Shown here: one piece after another, positions 33,893-42,310 of the stretch | How positions within the stretch are numbered: position 1 is the stretch's first letter | How the letters are laid out: every line of letters begins with the position of its first letter | Assembly: GCA_963977845.1 (NCBI GenBank) | Contig: CAXBPZ010000001.1 | Location: 129,045 to 193,044, forward strand | Length of the DNA: 64,000 nt | Reading direction: 5' to 3' | From: Methylopumilus sp003533095 | GTDB taxonomy: Bacteria; Pseudomonadota; Gammaproteobacteria; Burkholderiales; Methylophilaceae | Notes under the pieces: generated by a model | Told to the model about the DNA's origin: nothing | Database searches by the model: none | Seen by the model: only the letters and a program-made list of their open reading frames with translations | Position numbers and translations under genes: made by a program

Positions 33893-34282
33893 ATGCGTGT
33901 ACTTCACACTATGATTCGTGTCATTGATTTAGAAAAATCAATCAATTTTTATACCAATGTTTTAGGCATGACATTATTAAGGCGTCATGAATATCCTGAT
34001 GGAAAATTTACATTAGCTTTTGTGGGTTTTGGTGATGAAAAAGATCATGCAGTAATTGAGCTCACTTACAATTGGGACGTGACAAGTTATGACAAAGGCA
34101 ATGCTTTTGGACATATTGCAATTGAAGTTGAAGATGCTTACAAAGCTTGCGCATTAATCAAAGCAAAAGGTGGGAAAGTGATTCGTGAGGCCGGTCCCAT
34201 GCAACATGGAACAACAGTGATTGCTTTTATTGAAGATCCAGATGGATATAAGATTGAATTAATCCAAGCCGGAACTTTTTAG
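33893..34282 (+). CDS. gloA: Lactoylglutathione lyase (glyoxalase I)
   Basis: A 129-residue vicinal-oxygen-chelate enzyme that converts the methylglyoxal-glutathione hemithioacetal to S-lactoylglutathione. The four metal ligands of the Ni/Co-type bacterial enzyme are in exactly the E. coli positions: H5, E56, H74 and E122. The segments SINFYTNVLGMTLLRR and FGHIAIEVEDAY are family signatures. Detoxification of methylglyoxal fits a cell with Entner-Doudoroff flux. It is the last gene of the rsmD-coaD-yfhL-gloA run, and its stop codon directly abuts the stop of the convergent dnaJ. Confidence 0.97.
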   Translation: MRVLHTMIRVIDLEKSINFYTNVLGMTLLRRHEYPDGKFTLAFVGFGDEKDHAVIELTYNWDVTSYDKGNAFGHIAIEVEDAYKACALIKAKGGKVIREAGPMQHGTTVIAFIEDPDGYKIELIQAGTF

Positions 34283-35404
34283 CTAATCAAACAAGTCTTT
34301 CATTTTATCAAGCCAACCTTTTGATTTTGGACTGTGTTTTCCACGATCCAATTGATTGATCTCTTCAAGTTCTTGTAATAATTCTTTTTGTCTTTCTGTA
34401 AGCTTTACGGGTGTTTCCACAGAAACATGACAATGAAGATCACCAGGTGAATTTTGTCTTAAAGGTTTAATGCCTTTTCCTTTTAATCTGAATACTGCGC
34501 CTGTTTGTGTTTCTGCAGGTATTTTCATTTTGGCATGGCCATCCAGAGTAGGCACCTCTATTTCGCCACCAAGAGCTGCAGTGGTAAAGCTAATAGGCAT
34601 TTCACAATGTAAATTACCGCCATCTCGTTCGAATAAATCATGTTTCTTTAAATGAACTACAACATAAAGATCACCTGGAGGCCCACCATTAATACCTGAT
34701 TCACCTTCACCAGATAGGCGAATGCGATCACCTTCATCTACACCAGCAGGAATCTTAACGGAAAGTGTTTTATTTTGTTTAACACGACTCGCTCCATGAC
34801 AGGTTGAACATGGCTCCTTGATAATTTTTCCTGTGCCATGACATTTAGGACAAGTTTGTTGAACAGAAAAAAATCCTTGCTGCATTCTAACTTGACCATG
34901 ACCATGACAAGTATCACATGAGACTGGTTGTGTGCCAGGTTTAGCCCCAGTACCTTTACAAGGCTCACAAGATGTCATGACAGGAATACGAATTTTTGTT
35001 TCAGTGCCTTTTGCAGCGTCTTCAAGGCTAATTTCCATGTTATAGCGAAGATCAGCACCTCGATAAACATTAGATTTCTGGCCACCTCGACCACCACCGA
35101 AAATATCGCCAAAAATGTCACCAAAAGCATCATTGAAGTCTGAAAATCCAGCAGAACCATGTCCGCCCATACTTGGATCTACACCTGCATGACCATACTG
35201 ATCATAACTTGCTCTCTTTTGTGAATCTGAAAGTATTTCATAAGCCTCTTTGGCTTCTTTAAAATTTTCTTCGGCTTTTGGATTGTCAGGATTGCGATCA
35301 GGGTGAAATTTCATCGCAAGTTTGCGATAAGCTTTTTTTATTTCGTCTTCTGAAGCGTCACGAGATACACCAAGAGTCTCGTAATAATCTTTTTTGGTCG
35401 CCAT
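34283..35404 (-). CDS. dnaJ: Chaperone protein DnaJ (Hsp40)
   Basis: A 373-residue type I J-protein that stimulates the DnaK ATPase and delivers clients. The J domain (about 1-70) contains the HPD tripeptide in KFHPDRNPDNP. A Gly/Phe-rich linker follows (GGHGSAGFSDFNDAFGDIFG). The zinc-finger domain has four CxxC repeats at about 143-215: CEPCKGTG, CDTCHGHG, CPKCHGTG and CSTCHGAS, the last with Ser in place of the final Gly. Two beta-barrel client-binding domains end the protein. It lies downstream of dnaK, but a strong hairpin terminator separates the two. Confidence 0.97.
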   Translation of the reverse strand: MATKKDYYETLGVSRDASEDEIKKAYRKLAMKFHPDRNPDNPKAEENFKEAKEAYEILSDSQKRASYDQYGHAGVDPSMGGHGSAGFSDFNDAFGDIFGDIFGGGRGGQKSNVYRGADLRYNMEISLEDAAKGTETKIRIPVMTSCEPCKGTGAKPGTQPVSCDTCHGHGQVRMQQGFFSVQQTCPKCHGTGKIIKEPCSTCHGASRVKQNKTLSVKIPAGVDEGDRIRLSGEGESGINGGPPGDLYVVVHLKKHDLFERDGGNLHCEMPISFTTAALGGEIEVPTLDGHAKMKIPAETQTGAVFRLKGKGIKPLRQNSPGDLHCHVSVETPVKLTERQKELLQELEEINQLDRGKHSPKSKGWLDKMKDLFD

Positions 35405-35424
35405 GATATTTTTTCAAAAAAACA

Positions 35425-35453
35425 AAACAACATCAGAAAAACTGATGTTGTTT
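35425..35453 (-). terminator. Intrinsic terminator between dnaK and dnaJ
   Basis: A perfect 12-bp inverted repeat (AAACAACATCAG, 5-base loop, CTGATGTTGTTT) is followed on the minus strand by TGTTTTTTTG. It lies 13 bases after the dnaK stop and 20 bases before the dnaJ ATG. It would reduce dnaJ transcription relative to grpE-dnaK, giving an excess of DnaK over DnaJ. An mRNA-stabilising role is an alternative. Confidence 0.82.
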
Positions 35454-35466
35454 AGGTGGTTATAGG

Positions 35467-37398
35467 TTATTTGTCTTTTTTGTCTTGCTTCACTTCTTCA
35501 AATTCCGCATCAACTACTTCAGCATCAACTGTTTTTTCTTCTTGTTGAGGTGTGCCACCAGTATTAGGCTGTTGCGCTTGCTGTTCAGCATAAATTTTCT
35601 CGCCTAATTTCTGAGATGCTTCCATTAACTCTTTTGTTTTGGCCTCAATTTCTTCTTTATTATCAGATTTTAAGGATTCTTCTAAAGATTTTATAGCAGC
35701 CTCAATTTTGTCTTTTTCGGCAGCGTCTAATTTATCTCCATGATCAGTGATAGATTTTTTCACTGAATGAATCATGCCATCTGCAGAGTTTTTAACATCT
35801 ACAAGCTCTCTAATTTTACGATCTTCATCAGCATATTTCACAGCGTCTTCTTCCATTTTCTTAATTTCTTCTTCGCTGAGACCACTATTTGCTTTAATCG
35901 TAATTTTATTTTCTTTACCAGTAGCTTTATCTTTAGCAGATACATGCAAGATACCATTAGCGTCAATATCAAAGGTCACTTCAATTTGAGGGGTACCTCT
36001 TGGTGCTGGAGGTATATCAGTTAAATTAAATTGACCTAGACTCTTATTGCCTGAAGCTACTTCACGTTCACCTTGGAGAACATGAATCGTCACAGCATTT
36101 TGATTATCTTCAGCAGTTGAGAATACCTGAGATGCTTTAGTAGGTATGGTTGTATTTTTCTTAATAAGTTTAGTCATTACACTTCCAAGTGTTTCAATGC
36201 CTAAACTTAATGGTGTAACATCGAGAAGTAAAACATCTTTTACGTCACCTTGAAGGACGCCACCTTGAATCGCTGCTCCCACGGCAACAGCTTCATCAGG
36301 ATTTACATCTTTTCTCGGTTCTTTACCAAAGATATCTTTTACTTTTTCTTGCACTTTTGGCATACGACTTTGTCCGCCTACAAGAATAATGTCTGATATA
36401 TCAGTTCCAGAAACGCCAGCATCTTTCATGGCAACTTTACATGGTTCAATGGTTCTTTCAATTAAATCATCTACAAGAGATTCAAACTTTGCACGCGTAA
36501 TTTTTACCACAAGGTGTTTCGGACCGCTTGCGTCAGCGGTAATGTATGGCAAGTTAACTTCAGTTTGTTGGCTACTTGAAAGTTCAATCTTCGCTTTTTC
36601 AGCTGCTTCTTTTAGACGTTGCTTAGCAAGTAGGTCGTTTCTTAAGTCAAGACCATTTTCTTTTTTAAATTCATCAGCTAAAAAATCAATCAGACGATTA
36701 TCAAAGTCTTCACCACCTAAGAAAGTATCTCCATTTGTAGATAGCACTTCAAATTGATGCTCACCATCAACCGTTGAGATTTCAATAATTGATACGTCAA
36801 ATGTTCCGCCACCTAAATCGTAGACAGCAATCTTTCGATCGCCTTCTTGTTTATCAAGGCCAAAAGCAAGTGCTGCGGCAGTTGGTTCGTTAATAATACG
36901 TTTAACCTCAAGACCCGCAATTCGACCTGCATCTTTAGTAGCTTGACGTTGGCTATCATTAAAATAAGCAGGCACAGTGATAACTGCTTCTGTAACTTCT
37001 TCACCAAGGTAATCTTCAGCAGTTTTTTTCATTTTTCTTAAAACTTCTGCTGAAATTTGTGGAGGGGCCATTTTTTGGTCACGCACTTTTACCCACGCAT
37101 CACCATTGTCAGCTTTTGAAATTTCATATGGCATTAAACTAATATCTTTTTGCACCTCTTTTTCTTCAAAACGGCGGCCAATTAAACGCTTAACAGCAAA
37201 TAATGTATTTTTTGGGTTAGTAACTGCTTGTCTTTTTGCGGGCGCACCAACTAGAATCTCACCATCATCTTGATAAGCGATAATTGAAGGCGTTGTGCGA
37301 GCGCCCTCTGCATTTTCAATCACTTTAGGCTTTCCGCCTTCCATAACAGCCACACAGGAGTTCGTTGTTCCTAAGTCAATACCGATAATTTTAGCCAT
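35467..37398 (-). CDS. dnaK: Molecular chaperone DnaK (Hsp70)
   Basis: A 643-residue Hsp70. The N-terminal ATPase domain (about 1-385) begins IGIDLGTTNSCVAVMEGGK and contains NEPTAAALAFGLDK and the IYDLGGGTFDVSI-type phosphate loop. GGQSRMPKVQEKV is the second adenosine motif. The linker VLLLDVTPLSLGIETLG leads to the substrate-binding beta domain, and a helical lid follows. The C-terminus is Gln/Thr/Glu-rich and ends in lysines. Length and motifs are standard. It is transcribed with grpE from a sigma-32-type promoter. Confidence 0.98.
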   Translation of the reverse strand: MAKIIGIDLGTTNSCVAVMEGGKPKVIENAEGARTTPSIIAYQDDGEILVGAPAKRQAVTNPKNTLFAVKRLIGRRFEEKEVQKDISLMPYEISKADNGDAWVKVRDQKMAPPQISAEVLRKMKKTAEDYLGEEVTEAVITVPAYFNDSQRQATKDAGRIAGLEVKRIINEPTAAALAFGLDKQEGDRKIAVYDLGGGTFDVSIIEISTVDGEHQFEVLSTNGDTFLGGEDFDNRLIDFLADEFKKENGLDLRNDLLAKQRLKEAAEKAKIELSSSQQTEVNLPYITADASGPKHLVVKITRAKFESLVDDLIERTIEPCKVAMKDAGVSGTDISDIILVGGQSRMPKVQEKVKDIFGKEPRKDVNPDEAVAVGAAIQGGVLQGDVKDVLLLDVTPLSLGIETLGSVMTKLIKKNTTIPTKASQVFSTAEDNQNAVTIHVLQGEREVASGNKSLGQFNLTDIPPAPRGTPQIEVTFDIDANGILHVSAKDKATGKENKITIKANSGLSEEEIKKMEEDAVKYADEDRKIRELVDVKNSADGMIHSVKKSITDHGDKLDAAEKDKIEAAIKSLEESLKSDNKEEIEAKTKELMEASQKLGEKIYAEQQAQQPNTGGTPQQEEKTVDAEVVDAEFEEVKQDKKDK

Positions 37399-37468
37399 TT
37401 TTTTTCCTTAAAAAATCCATTTAAATTGATATACCTATAATTGGGACAGTCTTGAATATTTCAAGAGC

Positions 37469-37999
37469 TTATGTATTTTTAGTTTTTGAAACAGTTACCA
37501 GAGCAGGTCTTATGACTCTTTCATTCAGCAGATAACCTTTTTGAAGAACAGTTAAAATTTTATTTGGCTCTTCTTCTGATTCAACCATGCTGATTGCTTG
37601 GTGTTGATTAGGATCAAATTTTTCACCTAATGCCTTAATTTCATGGATACCGAACTTCTCAAACACATTAATGAGTTGTTTTTGTGTGAGCTCAACACCA
37701 TTTTTGTAACTATCTACATTCGCATTTTCAACTGTTAAGGCTGCATCGAGACTATCTTTTACAGAAAGCAATTCACCGCTAAATTTTTCTAGTGCAAATT
37801 TTCTAGCTTTATCGATATCTTCGAAAGAACGTTTTCTTATATTTTCTCCTTCAGCTTTAACATAGAGAACTTGTGCTTGAGTTTCGGCTAATTTTTCTTC
37901 AAGAAGCTTTATTTGATCTTCCGGGTTATTAGGAGGGGATTGATCTGGATTATTATTTGAATCATCAATAGATGAGTTTTCTTTATCTTCTACATTCAT
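37469..37999 (-). CDS. grpE: Nucleotide exchange factor GrpE
   Basis: A 176-residue dimeric co-chaperone that releases ADP from DnaK. An acidic, disordered N-terminus (1-30) is followed by a long coiled coil (about 30-85, LLEEKLAETQAQVLYVKAEG and ENIRKRSFEDIDKARKF). A C-terminal beta domain includes FDPNQHQAISMVE and VLQKGYLLNERVIRPALV. It is the first gene of grpE-dnaK-dnaJ. A sigma-32 promoter is located 43 to 70 bases upstream of its ATG. The 70-base gap to dnaK holds no clear terminator. Confidence 0.96.
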   Translation of the reverse strand: MNVEDKENSSIDDSNNNPDQSPPNNPEDQIKLLEEKLAETQAQVLYVKAEGENIRKRSFEDIDKARKFALEKFSGELLSVKDSLDAALTVENANVDSYKNGVELTQKQLINVFEKFGIHEIKALGEKFDPNQHQAISMVESEEEPNKILTVLQKGYLLNERVIRPALVTVSKTKNT

Positions 38000-38041
38000 A
38001 ATTTTGCCTTTTAAAACTTAAAATATTGCGAATTAAATCAA

Positions 38042-38069
38042 ATGTGGGGATGAAACCTTAAATTTCAAG
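38042..38069 (-). promoter_or_regulatory. Sigma-32 heat-shock promoter of grpE-dnaK
   Basis: On the minus strand CTTGAAA (the first six bases at 38064-38069) and CCCCACAT (38042-38049) are separated by 14 bases. The E. coli sigma-32 consensus is CTTGAAA, 11-16 bases, CCCCATNT. Both boxes match closely and lie 43-70 bases before the grpE start. No CIRCE element is visible here. The product of rpoH in this window should use it. Confidence 0.85.
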
Positions 38070-38079
38070 TGCATTAAAG

Positions 38080-39039
38080 TTAAATAATTGCCTCAATTTG
38101 CGAAATAGTTGATTCGACGGAAGGAATGACTCCAATTTCTCCTAAATTGACAGATGGTACTTTGATATTGGGATAAACCCCATTAAGGTATGGATTGCTG
38201 TCCATATAAAGACCTATGGTAGGAATACCGAGAGCATTGGCAAGATGAGTGAGTCCTGAATCAACACCAATTACACATTTAGCCCCCGATATAATATTTG
38301 CGAGATTACTAATATTCATTTTAGGTAGCACTAGGCAATTGGTTGATGTTTTTCGAAGTGCCTTAGAAACTTGATATTCCTCAAGATTGCCCCAAGGTAA
38401 TAAAACTCTTAGACCTAAAACATTAAAAAATTGGATAATTTTTTGCCAATAATCCAAAGGCCACTGTTTGCTTCTTTTGCTCGAACCATGAATCAAAACG
38501 ACGTAACGTTCAGATAGATTAAAGTTATTGATGTTGTGTATTTCTAATCCAAAATGAGCAGATTGATCTAATAAATTATATTCAAAGCATTTAGATGCCA
38601 ATTCTCTATTGCGCACGACCGCATGGATCTGCTTTGAGACACTATGCGTATGTTTGTAGAAATAAGATGCAGCCGCCTCTCGAATGGACGATTTATCAAA
38701 GCCATGAATATCACCGTGTGTAAATAAAGTGAAAAAAGCGCTTTTTAAAAGCCCCTGAAAATCAATCACAATATCGTAGTGATTATGACGAATAGTTTTG
38801 ATGGCTTTATAAAGACCCATCCATGATGTTTTTTTTCTTAGGTTTTTTTTCCAAGACCTTAGAGAGATAGTAATAACCGAATTAATTTCAGGATGAAGCC
38901 TTGGAATATCTGCAAAAGACTCTTCAACTAACCAATCAATTGAACTTTCAGGAACAAAATATTTAATATCGTTGACAACAGGGAGGCAGTGAATAATATC
39001 CCCGAGTGAGGATGTTTTAATGATAAGTATGCGAATCAT
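38080..39039 (-). CDS. waaC: LPS heptosyltransferase I WaaC
   Basis: A 319-residue GT-9 glycosyltransferase that adds the first L-glycero-D-manno-heptose to Kdo2-lipid A at the inner face of the inner membrane. The N-terminus ILIIKTSSLGDIIHCLPV is the WaaC signature. The donor-binding region includes VVLIHGSSKRSKQWPLDYWQ and the VIGVDSGLTHLANALGIPTI segment with the conserved DSGLTH. Similarity to WaaF exists, but the KTSSLGD start separates the two. It stands apart from the other heptose genes (42.3-46.3 kb) and is divergent from edd. Confidence 0.92.
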   Translation of the reverse strand: MIRILIIKTSSLGDIIHCLPVVNDIKYFVPESSIDWLVEESFADIPRLHPEINSVITISLRSWKKNLRKKTSWMGLYKAIKTIRHNHYDIVIDFQGLLKSAFFTLFTHGDIHGFDKSSIREAAASYFYKHTHSVSKQIHAVVRNRELASKCFEYNLLDQSAHFGLEIHNINNFNLSERYVVLIHGSSKRSKQWPLDYWQKIIQFFNVLGLRVLLPWGNLEEYQVSKALRKTSTNCLVLPKMNISNLANIISGAKCVIGVDSGLTHLANALGIPTIGLYMDSNPYLNGVYPNIKVPSVNLGEIGVIPSVESTISQIEAII

Positions 39040-39052
39040 ATAAAGAATTTTC

Positions 39053-39087
39053 TCATATAAATCAATGCCTATAAATGATTTATATGA
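39053..39087. repeat. 11-bp inverted repeat between waaC and edd
   Basis: TCATATAAATC (39053-39063) and GATTTATATGA (39077-39087) form a perfect 11-bp inverted repeat with a 13-base spacer. It lies 20 bases upstream of the -35 box of edd and covers the region just upstream of the waaC start. It could be an operator for a dimeric regulator of either gene. It does not resemble the HexR consensus. AT-richness makes chance palindromes more frequent here. Confidence 0.5.
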
Positions 39088-39106
39088 TTAATTCCTATTT
39101 AATCGT

Positions 39107-39136
39107 TTGACGCTTACGGAGTGTTTCTAGGATAAT
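39107..39136 (+). promoter_or_regulatory. Sigma-70 promoter of edd
   Basis: TTGACG (39107-39112) and GATAAT (39131-39136) are separated by 18 bases and lie about 48 bases before the edd ATG. Five of six bases match consensus in each box. It is the best promoter candidate for the edd-eda unit. Confidence 0.65.
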
Positions 39137-39183
39137 CTGTCATAGAAATATTTTTTATTTATTCACGACAACACATTAATTTA

Positions 39184-40998
39184 ATGAAACATTCCATAGT
39201 AGAGATCACTGAAAGAATCAAAGAAAAAAGTAGGCCCACGAGAATTGCATACCTAGCTCGCATCGATGCTATGTTGCAAAGACAGCGTGGTGCGGATCGT
39301 TTAGGTTGCGCTAATGTGGCTCATGCTATTGCAGCATTGCCGAAAAATGACAAACTAAAGATCGTAAGTGAAAAAAAACCTAACATCGCAATCGTTTCTG
39401 CATACAACGATATGCTTTCAGCACATAAGCCTTATGAAAACTATCCATCCATTATTCGTGATGAAGCTAATAAAGGTGATGCAACAGCTCAAGTAGCAGG
39501 TGGCGTCCCTGCTATGTGCGATGGCATTACACAGGGTGAACCCGGTATGGAATTGAGTTTATTTTCTCGAGATACCATAGCAATGGCAACTGCAATCGGA
39601 CTCTCACATGACGTATTCGATGGCGCGCTTATGTTAGGTATTTGCGACAAAATTGTGCCTGGCTTATTAATTGGTGCTCTTCATTTTGGCCACCTACCTA
39701 CAATTTTTGTGCCGGCTGGTCCTATGTCTACTGGTATCGATAATACTTCTAAATCTAAAGTGCGAGAGAAGTATGCACAAGGCCTTGTGGGTCGAGAAGA
39801 GCTCTTAGCTTCTGAATCGGCTGCATATCATGGAGAAGGGACTTGCACATTTTATGGTACAGCCAATAGTAATCAGATGTTAATGGAAGCGATGGGGCTT
39901 CATGTTCCAGGGGCAGCATTTATTCATCCTAGAGATGATATTAGAGAAGAAATCACGCGTGAATCTGTCCGCGCTCTTTTGAGTATTATCAAAAATAAAC
40001 AAAATAAACCTATTGGTAAATTAGTAGATGAGCGAGTAATTGTGAATGCTATGGTCGCATTATTAGCAACAGGCGGATCTACTAACCACCTTATTCATTG
40101 GGTAGCGATCGCAAGAGCTGCTGGTATTATTATTGATTGGAGTGATTTCCATGATCTCGCAAGCTCAACTCCTCTATTAGCAAGTGTTTATCCAAATGGC
40201 AAAGCAGATGTGAATGAATTTCAAACTGCAGGCGGTCCTGCATTTGTGATTCGTGAGCTTATCGATTCAGGTTGTATGTATCCAGAAGTCATGACTGTGA
40301 GTGAAGGCGGATTAAAAGAATATACAAAAAAACCTACTAAAGAAAATAACAAACTTATTTGGAAAGACTTACCTAAAGAAAGTGGCGATGAAACAATTGT
40401 CAGAACTGCTGATAATCCTTTTAATCAATCAGGTGGATTAAAACTTTTACAAGGTAATCTCGGTCGTTCTGTTATTAAAATTTCTGCAGTACCGCAAGAC
40501 CGGTACATTATTGAGGCGCCTGCAATTATTTTTGATACCCAAGAAGAGCTTCTTAGTGCCTTTGATCGAGGGGAACTCGAAAAAGATTTTGTTGCTGTTG
40601 TAAGATTCCAGGGACCTAAAGCTAATGGAATGCCTGAGCTTCACAAGCTAACACCCCCTCTAGCAGTCCTTCAAAATAAAGGTTTTAAAGTAGCAATTGT
40701 GACCGACGGGAGAATGAGTGGCGCTTCCGGTAAAATTCCAGCTGCAATTCATTTAAGCCCTGAAGCTTCTGCAAATGGACCCATCAGTAAAATTCGTAAT
40801 GGCGATATGATTCGTTTAAATGCCATGGTCGGTACTTTAAATGCATTGGTCGATGAAGATACATGGTATGAAAGAGAAAATGAAAATCTTTCTGATCAAC
40901 TTAGAAATAATAATGCGCACGACATTGGACGCGAATTATTCGCTGGTATGAGAAAAAATGTGATTTCAGCTGAAGAAGGTGCGATCACCTGGTTATAA
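39184..40998 (+). CDS. edd: 6-phosphogluconate dehydratase (Entner-Doudoroff)
   Basis: A 604-residue IlvD/Edd-family iron-sulfur dehydratase converting 6-phosphogluconate to KDPG. The motif VPAMCDGITQGEPGMELSLF near residue 120 and LMLGICDKIVPGLLIGAL near 155 each supply a cluster cysteine, and GTCTFYGTANSNQMLME near 220 supplies the third. A C-terminal TDGRMSGASGKIPAAIHLSPEA segment completes the fold. The pattern is Edd rather than IlvD, and eda directly follows. Together they cleave 6-phosphogluconate to pyruvate and glyceraldehyde-3-phosphate. In Methylophilaceae this branch belongs to the ribulose monophosphate cycle for formaldehyde. Confidence 0.97.
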   Translation: MKHSIVEITERIKEKSRPTRIAYLARIDAMLQRQRGADRLGCANVAHAIAALPKNDKLKIVSEKKPNIAIVSAYNDMLSAHKPYENYPSIIRDEANKGDATAQVAGGVPAMCDGITQGEPGMELSLFSRDTIAMATAIGLSHDVFDGALMLGICDKIVPGLLIGALHFGHLPTIFVPAGPMSTGIDNTSKSKVREKYAQGLVGREELLASESAAYHGEGTCTFYGTANSNQMLMEAMGLHVPGAAFIHPRDDIREEITRESVRALLSIIKNKQNKPIGKLVDERVIVNAMVALLATGGSTNHLIHWVAIARAAGIIIDWSDFHDLASSTPLLASVYPNGKADVNEFQTAGGPAFVIRELIDSGCMYPEVMTVSEGGLKEYTKKPTKENNKLIWKDLPKESGDETIVRTADNPFNQSGGLKLLQGNLGRSVIKISAVPQDRYIIEAPAIIFDTQEELLSAFDRGELEKDFVAVVRFQGPKANGMPELHKLTPPLAVLQNKGFKVAIVTDGRMSGASGKIPAAIHLSPEASANGPISKIRNGDMIRLNAMVGTLNALVDEDTWYERENENLSDQLRNNNAHDIGRELFAGMRKNVISAEEGAITWL

Positions 40999-41014
40999 AT
41001 TATTTAAGGACTAT

Positions 41015-41641
41015 ATGAAGACATTAGATTTAGCAAATTACGGGCCAGTGATTCCAGTTATTGTGATTGATAAAGTGGAAGATGCTGTTCCAATGGCAGA
41101 AGCTTTACTTGAAGGTGGTATTAAAGTTTTGGAAGTTACATTAAGAACTTCATGTGCTATTGAGGCAATGGACCGAATTATTAAACAGCTCCCAGAAGCG
41201 ATTGTAGGGGCAGGCACTGTAAGAACAAAAGCAGATGCTTCAGCTGCAAAATCAATTGGCTGTCAATTTGCAGTGAGCCCAGGCTACACTTCAGAAATTG
41301 GTAAACATTGTTTAGATATTGGCTTACCTTTATTGCCAGGGGTATCAACTGGAAGTGAAGTGATGATGGCTAATAATGATGGATATTATTTTCTAAAACT
41401 TTTTCCTGCAGTTGCAGTCGGCGGTATTAATCTCTTAAAAGGATTTGCAGGTCCTTTTTCAGATGTTAAATTTTGTCCAACAGGTGGTGTAACCGTTCAA
41501 TCAGCTCCTGAATTTTTGAGTTTACCCAATGTGCCAGTTTGCGGAGGCACATGGCTTACACCAAAAGATCTCGTTGCAAATAAAAACTGGGTTGAAATTA
41601 CAAAATTAGCAAAAGAAGCAAGCGCGATCAAACGCCCTTAA
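41015..41641 (+). CDS. eda: KDPG / KHG aldolase (Entner-Doudoroff)
   Basis: A 208-residue class I aldolase splitting 2-keto-3-deoxy-6-phosphogluconate into pyruvate and glyceraldehyde-3-phosphate. The start is placed at the ATG giving MKTLDLANYGPVIPV, which has AAGGA just upstream; the open frame starts 12 codons earlier inside edd. Catalytic E40 (VLEVTLRT), R44 and Schiff-base lysine K128 (YYFLKLFPA) are present, matching E45, R49 and K133 of the E. coli enzyme. It begins 16 bases after edd and precedes a HAD phosphatase by 9 bases. Confidence 0.97.
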   Translation: MKTLDLANYGPVIPVIVIDKVEDAVPMAEALLEGGIKVLEVTLRTSCAIEAMDRIIKQLPEAIVGAGTVRTKADASAAKSIGCQFAVSPGYTSEIGKHCLDIGLPLLPGVSTGSEVMMANNDGYYFLKLFPAVAVGGINLLKGFAGPFSDVKFCPTGGVTVQSAPEFLSLPNVPVCGGTWLTPKDLVANKNWVEITKLAKEASAIKRP

Positions 41642-41650
41642 TTCAATTTC

Positions 41651-42310
41651 ATGCTTCCGATCTCTCAATACAAGACAATCTTATTTGATTGTGATGGTGT
41701 TGTCTTAAATTCAAATTTTCTTAAGATAGAAGCATACCGATTAACGGCCCTTGAGTTCGGAGCATCTGAAGAAGATGCTATGAGGTTAGTAAATCATCAT
41801 ATTGAATATACCGGCATATCTAGAAATATTAAATTTACTTATTTTTTAGAAAAAATTCTTAATAAGACAGTAGATGACGCATCGATGCATCATCTTTTAA
41901 AACAACTCAATTATGAGGTTGAAAGACTTTTAGAAAATTGTGAAATCGCTCAAGGCCTTGATGTCTTAAGGGAAAAAACTAAAGACTCTAATTGGATGAT
42001 AGTCTCTGGAGGTGATCAAGAAGAGATTATCCGTTTATTCACAAGAAAAAATTTATTAAAGTATTTTGATGTAGGAATTTTTGGAAGTCCTGATTCTAAA
42101 GAAGATATAGTCTCTCGTGAATTAAAAAAGCGCACTGGACAAAGCCCTGCATTATTCATTGGTGATTCTAAATACGACTTTCAAGTCGCTAAAAAAAATA
42201 ATTTAGATTTTATTTTTTTAAGTGATTGGACTAATTTTTCAGAATGGAAAAGTTTTTGCGCAGAAAATAAGATTGAGATTTATCGTAAGTTAGATGACCT
42301 TAATCATTAA
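41651..42310 (+). CDS. HAD-superfamily hydrolase (phosphatase-like)
   Basis: A 219-residue protein of the HAD fold with a helical cap. Motif I is D13-x-D15 in LFDCDGVVLNSN, motif II lies in MIVSGGDQEE with the Ser near residue 118, and motif IV is FIGDSKYDFQVA near residue 172. The pattern is close to phosphoglycolate or beta-phosphoglucomutase-type enzymes, but the substrate cannot be chosen. It lies 9 bases after eda and probably belongs to the same transcript. Its stop codon overlaps the waaF stop by 4 bases (TTAA). A sugar-phosphate substrate is plausible from the context only. Confidence 0.85.
   Translation: MLPISQYKTILFDCDGVVLNSNFLKIEAYRLTALEFGASEEDAMRLVNHHIEYTGISRNIKFTYFLEKILNKTVDDASMHHLLKQLNYEVERLLENCEIAQGLDVLREKTKDSNWMIVSGGDQEEIIRLFTRKNLLKYFDVGIFGSPDSKEDIVSRELKKRTGQSPALFIGDSKYDFQVAKKNNLDFIFLSDWTNFSEWKSFCAENKIEIYRKLDDLNH

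Noticed and set aside
36389..36757. 122-codon open frame antisense to dnaK
   Set aside because: It lies wholly inside dnaK, has low-complexity Ser-rich translation and no ribosome-binding site; it is a shadow of the real gene.
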